DNA of 64,000 bases, taken from the NCBI RefSeq assembly GCF_000948975.2, contig NZ_CP059735.1, forward strand, positions 3,534,001 through 3,598,000, in the 5' to 3' direction. Position 1 is the first letter of the stretch, and the number at the start of each line of letters is the position of its first letter. The notes under the pieces are model-generated. The model was not told where the DNA came from and made no database searches. It saw only the letters and a program-made list of their open reading frames with translations. The DNA comes from Thalassomonas actiniarum. GTDB taxonomy: Bacteria; Pseudomonadota; Gammaproteobacteria; Enterobacterales; Alteromonadaceae. The position numbers and the translations under genes are program-made. Positions 50,532 to 62,291 of the stretch are shown one piece after another.

Positions 50532-52313
50532 TTATGGCCGCGATTGCTGTATTTGCCACATTTTTTGGTATTGACCGGCTTGTGCCAGCAACTGGTTATG
50601 CTGTCCCTGCTCTACCACTTTGCCTTGATTCATAACAATAATATGATCGGCATCCACTATGGTCGATAACCTGTGGGCGATCACGACACTGGTACGCTCG
50701 CGCGCCACTTCTTTGATCGCGGATAGAATTGCCTGCTCCGAGTGGCTGTCCAGCGACGACGTCGCCTCATCAAACACTAAAATTGCCGGGTCTTTTAAAA
50801 TGGTACGGGCAATGGCCACCCTTTGCTTTTCACCGCCGGACAGTTTTAATCCCCGTTCCCCCACCAGAGTATCAACCCCTTCTGGCAAAGAAGCAACAAA
50901 AGCGTTAAGGTGTGCCAGCTCTATTGCCTTATAAACATCCTTGTCACTTGCCTCGGGATTGCCGTAACGGACATTTTCAAATAATGATTCGTTAAATAAT
51001 ACCGTGTCTTGCGGCACTATGCCGATATTATGGCGCAGGGAATGCTGAGTAACCTCGGTAATGTCCTGCCCGTCTATGGCAATGCTGCCGCTGGAGACAT
51101 CATAAAAACGAAACAGCACCTTCACCAGGGTAGACTTGCCCGAACCGCTTTCGCCAACAATCGCCACCTTCTGACCGGCGCCAACCGAAAAGGAGACCTT
51201 CTGTAATATCTTCCGTTTGTCATCATAAGAAAAACAGATATCCTTGATCTCAATGTTACCGCCATTGAGCTGCAACTGACCGGCATCGGCTTTATCCTGC
51301 ACTTTAGGATCTTTCTTTAATAAATCAAACATATGCTCAATATTAGCTAACGAGCCTTTAATTTCCCGGTAAACAAAGCCGAGAAAATTAAGCGGGATAA
51401 AAAGTTGCATCATAAAAGCGGTGATCAGCACAAAATCCCCCAGGGTCATTTCCCCATAGGTCACCTGGTAGGCCGACAATGCCAGCATGGCCGTCATCGA
51501 CAAGGAAATAATCAGCCCCTGGCCACCGTTTAAGGCAAACAAAGATAAACGGTTCTGCGCCCTGGCCTGCTCCCATACCGCCAGTTGCTTATCATAAGCC
51601 CTGGCCTCGTAATCTTCATTGGTGAAATACTTCACGGTCTCAAAATTAATCAGGCTGTCGATGGCCCGGGTATTACTGGAGGAGTCCGCCTTATTGGCGG
51701 CGCGGATGTAACGGGTGCGTCGCTCGGTGGCCACGACCGAGAAGGCGATATAACAAAAAATTGATGCCAGGGTGATCAGCGCAAACCAAATGCCGTAATT
51801 GACCAGTAAAATAGACACCACCATGATGATCTCTATCAAGGTCGGCACGATATTAAACACCATAAACCTGAGCAAAAAACTGATCCCCGAAGTGCCGCGA
51901 TCTATATCCCGGGATAGACCACCGGTTTGCCGGTTCAGGTGAAAATCAAGATCCAGGCTGTGCAAATGGCGAAAAACCTGCAAACCGATACGGCGCATCG
52001 CCCGCTCGGTCACCCTGCCAAACAGGGTATCGCGGATTTCAGCAAATAACATAACAGAAAAACGTACCAGGCCATAAGCCGCCACCAGGGCAAAAGGCAC
52101 CAGATAGACCCGGTTATCTTGATTGTTATCCAGGGTATCGACAATGTCCTTAAGCACAAAGGGTAAATAAACACTGGCAACTTTGGTTAAAATCAAGCAG
52201 GCAATGGCCAAACTGATTCTTGTTTTAAATTCAAGCAAGTAAGGCCAGAGCATTTTAGCTACGCCCCAGTTGATTTTCGTGGCATCACGCTCCGGATACT
52301 GGCTAGTGCGCAT
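50532..52313 (-). CDS. Atm1/HMT1-type ABC transporter, fused permease-ATPase
   Basis: This is a 593-residue half-transporter with six membrane helices (about 30-310) and a nucleotide-binding domain (about 350-590). Walker A is GESGSGKST, the Q-loop GIVPQDTVLF, the signature LSGGEKQRVA, Walker B ILVFDEATS and the H-loop IAHRLST. NRQTGGLSRDIDRGT and FETVKYFTNE are hallmarks of the Atm1/ABCB7 subfamily, whose bacterial members export glutathione-linked metals or thiols. It works as a homodimer in the inner membrane. It is the only ABC ATPase in the window. Confidence 0.92.
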   Translation of the reverse strand: MRTSQYPERDATKINWGVAKMLWPYLLEFKTRISLAIACLILTKVASVYLPFVLKDIVDTLDNNQDNRVYLVPFALVAAYGLVRFSVMLFAEIRDTLFGRVTERAMRRIGLQVFRHLHSLDLDFHLNRQTGGLSRDIDRGTSGISFLLRFMVFNIVPTLIEIIMVVSILLVNYGIWFALITLASIFCYIAFSVVATERRTRYIRAANKADSSSNTRAIDSLINFETVKYFTNEDYEARAYDKQLAVWEQARAQNRLSLFALNGGQGLIISLSMTAMLALSAYQVTYGEMTLGDFVLITAFMMQLFIPLNFLGFVYREIKGSLANIEHMFDLLKKDPKVQDKADAGQLQLNGGNIEIKDICFSYDDKRKILQKVSFSVGAGQKVAIVGESGSGKSTLVKVLFRFYDVSSGSIAIDGQDITEVTQHSLRHNIGIVPQDTVLFNESLFENVRYGNPEASDKDVYKAIELAHLNAFVASLPEGVDTLVGERGLKLSGGEKQRVAIARTILKDPAILVFDEATSSLDSHSEQAILSAIKEVARERTSVVIAHRLSTIVDADHIIVMNQGKVVEQGQHNQLLAQAGQYQKMWQIQQSRP

Positions 52314-52592
52314 AGGTGAAATGACTCTTTAGTTTAATGGAAAATTGCCGCGGTATGTTTATCGGGAAACCGGCTTACACAATGCTAAAATACCTGAACC
52401 GGTTCTTTTCGGCCCAGCATGCACGCCAGCGATAATTTTTAAAAGACCAGTACTGGCCGTGAAATCATAAAAGCCAGATAAAAGGAAGTCTAGCTTTATC
52501 TGTATTTATCAGATACTTAGTTAGCCTACAATCACCTTATTATTAAGGTCAACACAGCACCAACAACGGGCTCTCAGCAATTTGCCAAAAAA

Positions 52593-52612
52593 AATCAGCC
52601 CGAAGGCTGATT
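52593..52612 (-). terminator. intrinsic terminator of azoR
   Basis: On the minus strand AATCAGCC-TTCG-GGCTGATT is a perfect stem with a UUCG tetraloop, followed by a T-run, 18 bases after the azoR stop. Confidence 0.92.
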
Positions 52613-52630
52613 GTTAGCAAATATTACCGC

Positions 52631-53230
52631 TTAAACCGTTTGCTCAAGTTGCTCGTTGGCAGCTAACCAGGCCTTTTCGGCAACTTCCTCTCCCATGTTT
52701 AAACCCTCGGCATAAATAAAGTCCACCTCACTGATGCCCATTAAGCCATAAATACCTTTGATAAAACCGGTTTGGGTATCCATAGGGGTTCCCTGATACA
52801 TGCCGCCGCGGGCAGCCAGCACCACGACCTTGGTATTTTTGACTAAACCTTGCGGACCATTTTCGGTATAGCTGAAGGTTTTACCGGCGCGGGCAATCCG
52901 GTCGATATAGGCTTTAAAAGTAGACGGCACGCCGAGGTTATACATAGGCATACCAATCACGACAATATCATGGGCCATCAGCTCATCAATCAATTCATCC
53001 GATAACTTAGCCAATTGCTGTTGCTGCACCGTTTGCTGCTCCGGCGGGGTCATCCAGGCCTGCATTTCCTGTGCGCTTAAATGGGGCAGTTGCTCATTAT
53101 TGAGATCCCGTACAGACACCTCATCGACCAACCCCGATGATTTTCTGACATCCAGGTACATTTGGGTGAATTTAGTGGAATTACTTTGCTCGCCGTTCAG
53201 GCCGGTATTTAATACTAGAATCTTAGACAT
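52631..53230 (-). CDS. azoR: FMN-dependent NADH:quinone/azo reductase
   Basis: This is a 199-residue flavodoxin-fold enzyme of the AzoR family and of standard length. The FMN-binding start is KILVLNTGLNGEQSNST, followed by GMPMYNLGVPSTFKAYIDRIARAGKTFSY near residue 95 and the loop AARGGMYQGTPMD near 140. It reduces quinones and azo compounds by two-electron transfer using NADH. It is monocistronic, with a strong terminator. Confidence 0.93.
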   Translation of the reverse strand: MSKILVLNTGLNGEQSNSTKFTQMYLDVRKSSGLVDEVSVRDLNNEQLPHLSAQEMQAWMTPPEQQTVQQQQLAKLSDELIDELMAHDIVVIGMPMYNLGVPSTFKAYIDRIARAGKTFSYTENGPQGLVKNTKVVVLAARGGMYQGTPMDTQTGFIKGIYGLMGISEVDFIYAEGLNMGEEVAEKAWLAANEQLEQTV

Positions 53231-53524
53231 GTGCTACTCCTCAAATTTGTGAGCTTATTTTATCTATCGATTATTAAGATTAAAAACACAAAAAAACTAA
53301 GATACCGTCCTATTTATTCGAATGAATTAAGCCGTTGTCAGTATCCGGCCTGCTAATGTACCGTGCCATTAAAACTCAATATTAGCCATTGATATATATG
53401 CAAATAACTTTATGAGTGGATTTCTCGTATATTGAGATTAATCGCGTATAATAATAGTGGTTCAGGGGCTTTGACAGGAGCAGCCCTTGTTTAAAGCACG
53501 ATACTATGCCAAAAGATACTGCTT

Positions 53525-54067
53525 ATGCCTAAAATGCTAGCCACCTTAATTGATCGTTGTTTATTTACGACCTTTTTTATCCTGGGGTTACAGTTACCCG
53601 AATTTATGCAGCAATATATGCAAAGGTTATCCGGCCATTTGCACGAAGCCCATTACCAGCTGGATCAATTCCAGGCCATCGCCGATAACCAGTTTCAGGG
53701 AAATTTACTGGCCCTGATCGAACGTTATCAAAGCAATAGCGATGATGTTTTCCAACAAACCGGAGAAATGATAGAAAACCTGATGCTGCGTATTGAGGGA
53801 TTTAACCAAAGCCTGACGAACCTGCAGCAAGGGGACTACCTGAACCGCTTATATTATTTTGTCACTCAGGTCGATCCCGAGCTGGCAGCTGCCACACTCA
53901 GGCAATATCAGCTGGCAGTGCCGCTGGATATACATGCCTTAGCCACAGGCGCAACGTTTGCCATTGTCTTGCTGTTACTGGGCAGTTTACTTTCTATTGT
54001 GGTTAAACGCTTGATCCGCAGATTCTCGGCAAACAATCAAATCATTACCCGGGGTCCGCTGACTTAG
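53525..54067 (+). CDS. DUF2937 family membrane protein
   Basis: This is a 180-residue protein with one N-terminal hydrophobic segment (DRCLFTTFFILGLQLPEFMQQYMQRLSGHL is the family start), a helical middle, and a C-terminal membrane helix (ATGATFAIVLLLLGSLLSIVV). This matches DUF2937 as I know it; the function is unknown. The middle part should lie in the periplasm. It is convergent with the SsuA-like gene. Confidence 0.8.
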   Translation: MPKMLATLIDRCLFTTFFILGLQLPEFMQQYMQRLSGHLHEAHYQLDQFQAIADNQFQGNLLALIERYQSNSDDVFQQTGEMIENLMLRIEGFNQSLTNLQQGDYLNRLYYFVTQVDPELAAATLRQYQLAVPLDIHALATGATFAIVLLLLGSLLSIVVKRLIRRFSANNQIITRGPLT

Positions 54068-54138
54068 CTTTGCCAAGCCCGTAACCTTGATAAACTCATA
54101 AACAAATTTACCCCGCAGGCAAAGCTTATTACTTAGAC

Positions 54139-55074
54139 CTATTTCAGCTTTTTTAAGACCGAGTCGTCAAAGAGTTGCTCGGTATTGAGCGACACATCAC
54201 CGAAAGATTTGCGTATCCGCCCTTTAAGAGATTTTGGCGGTGTTTTAAAAAACGCCTGCACTTCGTCGGCTACAGTCTTCATTCGGGGAAAAGCAGCCAA
54301 TGAGCTGGCCGCATCTTGATAGATGTGAGCATCGCTGAGCCAAAGTTCAAACTCCTTCACCGGCACTTGCGACAGGGCGGCCATTTTAGCCAATATTGCT
54401 TTGTCGTTAACGGCGTTAAAATACTTCTTAACAAAGTTGAGATAAAGCTCGGGGTTTTGCTTATATGCATCCCGGTTTACCACTACCAGGTCAAAAATAT
54501 TTTCCGGAAAATCAGCGCTGGTGGCCGTTAACTTCCCTCCCCCCTTGATGGCCTCATCCAGATTAGGATTCCAGCCGACCACTCCGGCTAATTGTTTGTT
54601 TTTAAGAAATGCCTCGCTGACTTTATCGCTGCTGACATTGATGATTTGGATATCATTTAACGATAAGCCCTGTTTTTTCAGGAAAAGATGGGTGAAATAC
54701 AGAGAAATAGAATTCGACTGCAGTCCGAGTTTTTTCCCGTTTAGCGAGCCGCTGTTGCCATGAAGCACTACGCCATCGCCACCCGAGCTGTAATCGGTAG
54801 CAGCAAGGATCACACCGTTGTTTTTAACGCGCTGCATCGAGATAAAGTCATACAGGGTAACAAAGGTCATGTCCCTGACCCCCGACTGAAAGGCAGCTAC
54901 ACAGGTTTCATATTTTTCATAGCGATACTCAAACTCATCAATTTGATTGAGCTCAGCCATGGCATGTACCACTTCCCAAACCGGCCAGTTGGAGCCGCAA
55001 ATCACAGGTTTTTTTGCATAGCTGGTCGCAGTTGTTATTAGCGAAAAAACCAGGAGCATTAATAATTTTTTCAT
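54139..55074 (-). CDS. SsuA/NMT1-type periplasmic substrate-binding protein
   Basis: This is a 311-residue protein from ATG 55074 (signal peptide MKKLLMLLVFSLITTATSYA); the GTG at 55086 would add four residues and lies within the likely ribosome site. CGSNWPVWEVVHAM, DMTFVTLYDFISMQ, DGVVLHGNSGSLNGKKLGLQ and GVVGWNPNLDEAIKGG follow the taurine/nitrate/thiamine-precursor binding-protein pattern. No permease or ATPase lies beside it, so it is an orphan component. Ligand unknown. Confidence 0.8.
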   Translation of the reverse strand: MKKLLMLLVFSLITTATSYAKKPVICGSNWPVWEVVHAMAELNQIDEFEYRYEKYETCVAAFQSGVRDMTFVTLYDFISMQRVKNNGVILAATDYSSGGDGVVLHGNSGSLNGKKLGLQSNSISLYFTHLFLKKQGLSLNDIQIINVSSDKVSEAFLKNKQLAGVVGWNPNLDEAIKGGGKLTATSADFPENIFDLVVVNRDAYKQNPELYLNFVKKYFNAVNDKAILAKMAALSQVPVKEFELWLSDAHIYQDAASSLAAFPRMKTVADEVQAFFKTPPKSLKGRIRKSFGDVSLNTEQLFDDSVLKKLK

Positions 55075-55219
55075 AACCTCTCTCACTATTAAGCATTCAA
55101 GCCTTGAAAGTATAGGAAAGGTTAGACAATAGAGCTGGAGCTGACCAAGGATCCTGGCGCAAAATTTTCACATCTAGGTGTCAGGCAGGGAAAAGTCAAT
55201 ATAACATCCCGTATAACGC

Positions 55220-55246
55220 AATAAAGGCCGCAATGCGGCCTTTATT
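55220..55246 (-). terminator. terminator after ihfA
   Basis: AATAAAGGCCGCA and TGCGGCCTTTATT form a near-perfect palindrome with a small loop, 60 bases downstream of the ihfA stop. It could act in both directions. Confidence 0.75.
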
Positions 55247-55305
55247 GGGATATCCATATCAAAAGTCTGCGTGATAAGGTGTAAACATTATCACGTGAAA
55301 ATCAG

Positions 55306-55602
55306 CTAGCTGTCCTGATTTCCCGCTTCTACGCGACTTTTTAATTTTTGTCCTGGTCTGAAAGTAACTACCTTACGGGCTGAGATAGGAATATCTTCAC
55401 CGGTTTTTGGGTTACGCCCGGGACGTTCACTTTTCTCACGAAGATCAAAGTTACCAAATCCGGAAAGTTTAACCTGCTCGCCGCTTTCTAAGGTTCCACG
55501 TATTTCTTCAAAGAATACTTCAACCATTTCTTTGGCGTCGCGCTTGCTTAACCCGACTTTTTCAAATAAATGTTCTGCTACTTCTGCTTTGGTCAGCGCC
55601 AT
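55306..55602 (-). CDS. ihfA: integration host factor alpha subunit
   Basis: This is a 98-residue HU/IHF-fold DNA-bending protein. [28 protein letters not shown] and the arm [26 protein letters not shown] are characteristic of IHF alpha. It pairs with IHF beta (not in the window). It lies four bases after pheT, the order found in enterobacteria. Confidence 0.97.
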   Translation of the reverse strand: MALTKAEVAEHLFEKVGLSKRDAKEMVEVFFEEIRGTLESGEQVKLSGFGNFDLREKSERPGRNPKTGEDIPISARKVVTFRPGQKLKSRVEAGNQDS

Positions 55603-55605
55603 TGC

Positions 55606-58014
55606 TTAATCCCTCAGTGATGCATTTAGTTCAACTTTTAACGTATCAACCACGCGATTAACGACTTCGTTAATATCTTTCTCTTCAAGAGTCTTGTCAT
55701 GATCTTGTAGTATCATGGCAATCGCTAGGCTCTTAAAGCCGGGTGCTATACCCTTGCCCTGATATACATCGAACAAGTTTAGATCAACTAAATAATTTCC
55801 GCCAACCTTTTCAATAAGTTGTAACACTTTATTAGCATTTATTTGCTCTTCAACCACCACGGCGATGTCGCGTCGATTCGACGGGAAGCGAGATAAATCG
55901 CGCGCCTCAGGTAGTTTTTGAGTTAATACTTCAGACAATAATATTTCGAACATTAATGTTCGGCCATTAAGTCCTAATTTCCTTTCTAATTCAGGATGTA
56001 AGGTACCAACGTGGCCAACAAGTTTACCATTTTTATGGATCGCTGCCGTTTGTCCCGGATGCAAAGCATCAATTTCTGCCTGCGAAAATTCATAAGCGCC
56101 GGCATCGGCGGTTAATGACAATAAAGCTTCGACATCACCTTTGATATCATAAAAATCACTGGCGGCTTTTTCCATCTGCCAATGCTCATCGCTGCGCTGA
56201 CCGGAGATGATACCGGCAAGCATTTGCTCCTGGCGCACACCATTTTCAACACTTTCATCGGGGATAAAACGCAAACCGGTTTCAAATAAACGCACCCGGT
56301 TTTGCTGGCGGTTCTGGTTATAAGCCATCGCCTGCAATAAACCGGTCCACATGCTCAGACGCATCACCGACATTTCCGAGGAAATAGGGTGCGGCAAGGT
56401 CATCACTTCCTGACCCGGGTGAAGCAACTCTTGTACCTTAGGATCAACAAAGCTGTAGGTGATGGCTTCCTGGTAACCGCGGCCGACTAAAGTATTGCGT
56501 AATTTCGCCACAGATAACTCGGCTTCACGGTGCGTCGGCATGGTCAACTTGGCAGTCGGTGAAACATTCGGGATATTGTTATAGCCAAAAATACGCGCCA
56601 CTTCTTCAATCAAGTCCACCTCAATTGAAATATCAAAGCGGTAGGCGGGTACAACCACCTGCCAGCTGTCATTGCTAAAATCAACGGTGAACCCCAGACG
56701 TACTAAGATCTCAGTCACGGTATTGTCTTCAATATGCAAACCAATACGGCCGTCGAGTTTTTCACGGCGAAGAGTTACGCTTTTTTCTGCCGGGATATGA
56801 CTTTCATGCTTGGCTTCAATTACAGGACCGGCCTGACCGCCAACAATCTCTAATAATAACGCGGTTGCACGTTCCATTGCCTGGTGTTGCAACTGAGGAT
56901 CTACACCACGCTCATAGCGGTGAGAAGCATCGGTGTGCAAACCGTATTGACGGGCTTTGCCCAGAATGGCCAGAGGTGCAAAGAAGGCGCTTTCCAGGAA
57001 AATATCCTGGCTGTCAGCGGTAACACCTGAATGCAAACCACCGAAAATGCCCGCCATCGCGAGGGCTTTACTGTTGCCGTTATTCTCACCGGAACCAGTA
57101 TCGGCAATCACTAAAGTATCGCTTGATAACGTCACTTCGTTTTCATCCAGCAGTACCAGTTTTTCGCCTTCATTGGCAAAACGCACGTCGATACCGCCAT
57201 CAATTCTCGCTAAATCGAACGCGTGCATCGGATGACCAAGCTCAAGCAGTACATAGTTCGTCACATCGACAACCGGGTCTATGCTGCGTACACCACAACG
57301 ACGCAGTTTTTCTACTAACCACAGCGGTGATACCGCATTGACATTAATGCCTTTGATCACACGGCCCAAATAACGCGGACAAGCTTCACCGGCGCTGATG
57401 GTGATCTCGCGCTTATCATCGATGCTTGGCGATACCGCAGGGATTTCAACTTCATTCACGGCAAGTGAATTTAATACGCCGACTTCACGGGCCAGACCTT
57501 TAATACCTAAACAGTCACCGCGATTGGCGGTTAAATCGACATCGATAGTGACATCATCTAAGTTCAGGTATTCGCGCACGCAGGTGCCGATTGGCGCATC
57601 TGATGGCAATTCAATAATGCCGTCTGAGGTTTCTTCCAGACCAAGCTCAGATTCCGAGCACAGCATGCCAAACGAAGGCTGACCGCGTAACTTGGCTTTT
57701 TTGATCTTAAAATTACCCGGCAATACCGCACCTACGGTAGCCACGGCCACTTTTAGCCCTAAACGACAGTTTTTAGCGCCACAGACAATATCAACAATTT
57801 CATCGCCTAAATTAACTTTGGTTACCTGTAACTTGTCGGCATCCGGGTGCTGGCCGCATTCAACCACTTCACCGACTTTAACACCGGTAAATTCGCCGGC
57901 AACAGCATCGACACCGTCAACTTCCAGGCCCGCCATGGTGATTTGGTGAGTTAATTCTTCAGATGAAATGGCAGGATTCACCCATTCACGTAACCAGGAT
58001 TCACTAAATTTCAT
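55606..58014 (-). CDS. pheT: phenylalanyl-tRNA synthetase beta subunit
   Basis: This is an 802-residue subunit. It has an N-terminal tRNA-binding OB domain (about 40-150, [23 protein letters not shown]), B3/B4 editing domain (about 210-390), B5 (about 400-475) and the C-terminal ferredoxin-like anticodon-binding domain ([17 protein letters not shown] to the end). It works as an alpha2-beta2 tetramer with PheS, encoded 11 bases upstream, and edits mischarged Tyr-tRNA(Phe). Confidence 0.97.
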   Translation of the reverse strand: MKFSESWLREWVNPAISSEELTHQITMAGLEVDGVDAVAGEFTGVKVGEVVECGQHPDADKLQVTKVNLGDEIVDIVCGAKNCRLGLKVAVATVGAVLPGNFKIKKAKLRGQPSFGMLCSESELGLEETSDGIIELPSDAPIGTCVREYLNLDDVTIDVDLTANRGDCLGIKGLAREVGVLNSLAVNEVEIPAVSPSIDDKREITISAGEACPRYLGRVIKGINVNAVSPLWLVEKLRRCGVRSIDPVVDVTNYVLLELGHPMHAFDLARIDGGIDVRFANEGEKLVLLDENEVTLSSDTLVIADTGSGENNGNSKALAMAGIFGGLHSGVTADSQDIFLESAFFAPLAILGKARQYGLHTDASHRYERGVDPQLQHQAMERATALLLEIVGGQAGPVIEAKHESHIPAEKSVTLRREKLDGRIGLHIEDNTVTEILVRLGFTVDFSNDSWQVVVPAYRFDISIEVDLIEEVARIFGYNNIPNVSPTAKLTMPTHREAELSVAKLRNTLVGRGYQEAITYSFVDPKVQELLHPGQEVMTLPHPISSEMSVMRLSMWTGLLQAMAYNQNRQQNRVRLFETGLRFIPDESVENGVRQEQMLAGIISGQRSDEHWQMEKAASDFYDIKGDVEALLSLTADAGAYEFSQAEIDALHPGQTAAIHKNGKLVGHVGTLHPELERKLGLNGRTLMFEILLSEVLTQKLPEARDLSRFPSNRRDIAVVVEEQINANKVLQLIEKVGGNYLVDLNLFDVYQGKGIAPGFKSLAIAMILQDHDKTLEEKDINEVVNRVVDTLKVELNASLRD

Positions 58015-58025
58015 TGTTGGCTTTC

Positions 58026-59120
<1,095 letters not shown>

Positions 59121-59258
59121 TCAGTAAAAATTTTACATAAGCACGAAAATAACAAGTATTTGCAATGTAACAAACCCTTTGCATGAGGCAATTCTCATGC
59201 ATTTTCCACTCTTTGGTCGTGATAATAACGAAATTAAACATTGGCGTTAACTGGTCAG

Positions 59259-60128
59259 CTACAGGAAGTTGATATTGTATTTTGCCAGCAATAGTTGATA
59301 ATCCCGGCTTGATTTGAATTGTTTTAATCCGGCATCAAAGATTTTCATGATTTGGCCGGCATCAGCCGTTTTAGCCGAGATGCCAATATAGAGTTTCTTG
59401 CCCTGATGCACAGCCCCGGCAGGAATGATTTCTCCTTCCAATTGCAACCGGGCTAAGCTATAAGCCATCACGGAGCGGTCAAAGACCACCACCCGGACAC
59501 GTTTATTGAGCAACAGATGTACCGCCCTTTCAAAGGTATTGCCTCCTCCCAGGACAAGAAATAACTCGGGCGTCTCTTTGATAAATTGCTTAAATGCACT
59601 ATCGCCATAATCATAGCCATGGGCAACCAAAACCCTGTCACCACTGACTTGCAAATCAGCCAGGGAAGATAAGCCGGTATATCGCCAGGGATCGTCCGAG
59701 CGGACAAAAAACATTTCTTTGCCATAACTGATATATTCCTCCGGATACAGTAACCCGGCAACTTCGTCTTTATACAGGGTAGTCACAACATCCAGCTTTC
59801 CCTGCTGCGCCAGCAAGATAGCCCTGGAAAACGGGGCATATACCGGAAGCAAGTTATAACCTGCCGCACTAAAGATACGCTCGCTGATATCATAAAATAT
59901 TCCCCTGCTACCATTATATTCCGAGGGCAAGCATTGAAACGGGCAGATACTGCTGATATGAATGGTTAAGGTTTGCTGCGCTTTTTCACCTTGAGCTTTA
60001 ACCGTTGAGACATTATTCATTTCCCCTTTAATCCCGGGTTCGGCAAACGCATAAGGGATAAATGAAATGCAGGCTGTCAGGATAAGCAAACGAGACAGTA
60101 AAAAAGCCATGGGCAAGGAAATCAACAC
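59259..60128 (-). CDS. periplasmic family-3 binding-protein-like protein
   Basis: This is a 289-residue protein with a signal peptide (FLLSRLLILTACISFIPYAFA) and the SBP_bac_3 fold: GIFYDISERIFSAAGYNLLPVYAPFSRAILLAQQGKLDVV in lobe 1 and a C-terminal GLKQFKSSRDYQLLLAKYNI. The start is uncertain: GTG at 60128 or ATG at 60110, neither with a good ribosome site. It is an orphan, inserted between purC and pheS in what is otherwise a translation gene block. Confidence 0.72.
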   Translation of the reverse strand: MLISLPMAFLLSRLLILTACISFIPYAFAEPGIKGEMNNVSTVKAQGEKAQQTLTIHISSICPFQCLPSEYNGSRGIFYDISERIFSAAGYNLLPVYAPFSRAILLAQQGKLDVVTTLYKDEVAGLLYPEEYISYGKEMFFVRSDDPWRYTGLSSLADLQVSGDRVLVAHGYDYGDSAFKQFIKETPELFLVLGGGNTFERAVHLLLNKRVRVVVFDRSVMAYSLARLQLEGEIIPAGAVHQGKKLYIGISAKTADAGQIMKIFDAGLKQFKSSRDYQLLLAKYNINFL

Positions 60129-60194
60129 GGAACCGGTTTATTAAGTCTAGCCCATGTGAAGGCATCCCGGTTTTGTTGAGCTGCCAAGCATAAA

Positions 60195-60216
60195 AAACCC
60201 CGCACTGGCGGGGTTT
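60195..60216 (-). terminator. intrinsic terminator of purC
   Basis: On the minus strand AAACCCCGC-CAGT-GCGGGGTTT is a perfect 9-bp stem followed by TTT, 40 bases after the purC stop. Confidence 0.9.
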
Positions 60217-60256
60217 ACAACATTAACAACGGGAATACTGTTCCGTTCGAAACGTT

Positions 60257-61360
60257 TTAATCAATTAACTGGTATTGCTCACGCAAGATGCTGATAATTT
60301 CTGCTTTAGGATTATCCGAGAGGGTGATTTTCTCCCCGGTAATTTTTTCGGCGATAGCAGTATAAGTATTTGATACTTCCATCAGTACTGACTCCGGCAG
60401 TTCATTATCCCGGGCCAGGGCTTCACGCTCCGCCATACGGTCTTTGTTAAGCAGGATATCCGGATCAGGGAAATGATTAAGCAATAACTGGCGGAAACCT
60501 TCTTTGGAGTTTTCCACCACCTTACCGGCGCGGTATTGCTCACCGTCCCAGATACGGGAAGAGTCCGGCGTCCCCACTTCATCCATATAGATAAGTTTAT
60601 CTTTGCCATCTCTGCCTTTGACGTAACCGAATTCAAACTTGGTATCAACAAAGATTTGGTCCAGTTTGGCTAACGCGTCAGAGATCACATCAAAACCTTC
60701 GGTTAATAACTTCTCATACAAACTGATATCCTCGAGGGATTTGAAGTTAAAGGCCTGGTAGTTGTCTTCGATATTCTTACGGGTGATGTTCACGTCATCT
60801 ACCGCAGGCACACCGGGAATGCCTTCTAAAATACCTTTGGTTGACGGGGTTTGTAACAGTTCAGGCAACTTGCTGTCTTTCTCTAAACCTTCCGGTAAGG
60901 CAATACCGCAGAAGTCACGCTCGCCTTTGGTATATGAACGCCACATGGAGCCGGTGATATACTGACGGCAAATAGCTTCGATCATCACAGGTTTTGCTTT
61001 TTGTACGATCCATACAAAAGGATGGGGAATATCCAGGATATGGCTGTCTGCCAGGCCGTTTTCTTTGAAGAGTTTAAACCAGTGGTTGGAAATGGCATTT
61101 AAAGCAGCCCCTTTGCCCGGGACACCTTTCATGCCGCCCTCGCCTTGCCAGATGCAATCGAAGGCTGAAATGCGGTCGCTGATCACCATGATCGCCAGCG
61201 GGGTATCTTCGCTGACATCATAGCCTTTTTCTTTGATTAAACGGCGGCTGTCTTCATCCGTTAACCAATAAACAGAGCGTACCTTACCGCTGTGCACGGC
61301 ACTGTCGGTACGAATGGGAAGATCGTTATTTACTGCTAATACTTTATCCGCAAGACTCAT
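60257..61360 (-). CDS. purC: phosphoribosylaminoimidazole-succinocarboxamide synthase, long form
   Basis: This is a 367-residue SAICAR synthetase of purine synthesis, joining aspartate to CAIR with ATP. Motifs include [11 protein letters not shown] at the start, [37 protein letters not shown] and [14 protein letters not shown]. It is much longer than the ~237-residue E. coli enzyme and matches the long form found in Vibrio-type marine bacteria. The ATG at 61360 follows AAAGGA; the ATG at 61417 would add a Phe/Asn repeat-like extension and is rejected. Confidence 0.94.
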   Translation of the reverse strand: MSLADKVLAVNNDLPIRTDSAVHSGKVRSVYWLTDEDSRRLIKEKGYDVSEDTPLAIMVISDRISAFDCIWQGEGGMKGVPGKGAALNAISNHWFKLFKENGLADSHILDIPHPFVWIVQKAKPVMIEAICRQYITGSMWRSYTKGERDFCGIALPEGLEKDSKLPELLQTPSTKGILEGIPGVPAVDDVNITRKNIEDNYQAFNFKSLEDISLYEKLLTEGFDVISDALAKLDQIFVDTKFEFGYVKGRDGKDKLIYMDEVGTPDSSRIWDGEQYRAGKVVENSKEGFRQLLLNHFPDPDILLNKDRMAEREALARDNELPESVLMEVSNTYTAIAEKITGEKITLSDNPKAEIISILREQYQLID

Positions 61361-61513
61361 GACTTCAGTCCTTTCCAGGTTGATATTGAAATTGAAATTA
61401 AAAGTAACGGATAACATCTTTGCTGAGGTTTTTACACATCAGAAAATATCATCCGTTACTTTATTCAATTAAAATATCGGTAACTGGCAGGCTAAGCCGT
61501 TAAGATTAAGAAA

Positions 61514-61535
61514 AAGGACGCCGAAGCGTCCTTTA
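61514..61535 (-). terminator. intrinsic terminator after rplT
   Basis: On the minus strand AAAGGACGC-TTCG-GCGTCCTTT is a perfect stem with a UUCG loop followed by TTCTT, 22 bases after the rplT stop. It closes the infC-rpmI-rplT transcript before purC. Confidence 0.92.
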
Positions 61536-61556
61536 CCTAAAGTCTCAGTTTCTCAA

Positions 61557-61913
61557 TTAAGCTAAAGAAGCTTGCGCTTTTTCAACCAGGAAAGAGAAGG
61601 CTGCTTTGTCGTATACAGCGATGTCAGCCAGGATCTTACGGTCGATTTCAATAGAAGCCTTTTTCAGACCATTAATGAAACGGCTATAAGATAAACCATT
61701 TTGACGGGCTGCTGCGTTAATACGAGCAATCCAAAGTTGACGGAACTGACGCTTACGTTGACGACGGTCACGGTAGGCGTATTGGCCAGCTTTAGTTACA
61801 GCTTGAAAAGCAACGCGATAAACGCGACTACGGGCACCGTAGTAACCTTTAGCTTGCTTTAGAACTTTTTTATGACGCGCTCTTGCGACTACACCACGTT
61901 TTACTCTTGCCAT
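61557..61913 (-). CDS. rplT: 50S ribosomal protein L20
   Basis: This is a 118-residue protein with the full L20 sequence pattern ([20 protein letters not shown] at the start, [23 protein letters not shown] in the middle). It binds 23S rRNA early in large-subunit assembly, and in enterobacteria it also represses its own operon. It lies 15 bases after rpmI. Confidence 0.98.
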   Translation of the reverse strand: MARVKRGVVARARHKKVLKQAKGYYGARSRVYRVAFQAVTKAGQYAYRDRRQRKRQFRQLWIARINAAARQNGLSYSRFINGLKKASIEIDRKILADIAVYDKAAFSFLVEKAQASLA

Positions 61914-61928
61914 TTTATATCTCTCCTA

Positions 61929-62123
61929 TTAACCGTGACGTAAAAGTTTTTTAACTGACTTGATGTCAGAAGCAGCGATTTGACACTTAGCACGTAAGTG
62001 ACGCTTAACTTTAGTACGACGCTTAGTCAAGATATGACGAAGACCCGCTTGTTTGAATTTGTAGCCAGAAGCTGTCTTTTTAAAGCGCTTTGCAGCACCT
62101 TTATTGGTTTTCATTTTAGGCAT
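61929..62123 (-). CDS. rpmI: 50S ribosomal protein L35
   Basis: This is a 64-residue, highly basic protein of standard L35 length ([20 protein letters not shown] at the start). It lies between infC and rplT in the conserved order. The 168-base leader before it is where L20 control acts in E. coli; I did not resolve its pseudoknot. Confidence 0.98.
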   Translation of the reverse strand: MPKMKTNKGAAKRFKKTASGYKFKQAGLRHILTKRRTKVKRHLRAKCQIAASDIKSVKKLLRHG

Positions 62124-62291
62124 GTTAATAACTCCGCATTGTTATGCCAAATATTAAGCAGTAGAGGCGAAGATACTCGCGAATATAAATACCCGCCGAT
62201 CTTACTTGTAGGCCCGTACTACCGGTTCATAGTGATAATAATGGTGAGCCGGCATTCATAAATGAATCCCGACTACTTGCTAGACCAGTTA

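Noticed and set aside
54066-54126. Long-range inverted repeat AGCTTTGCC/GGCAAAGCT between convergent genes
   Set aside because: A 43-base loop and only 9-bp arms; unlikely to act as a terminator and not distinctive enough to report.
59180-59201. Stem TGCATGAG/CTCATGCA upstream of pheS as an attenuator
   Set aside because: No U-run follows on the minus strand and no phenylalanine-rich leader peptide precedes it.
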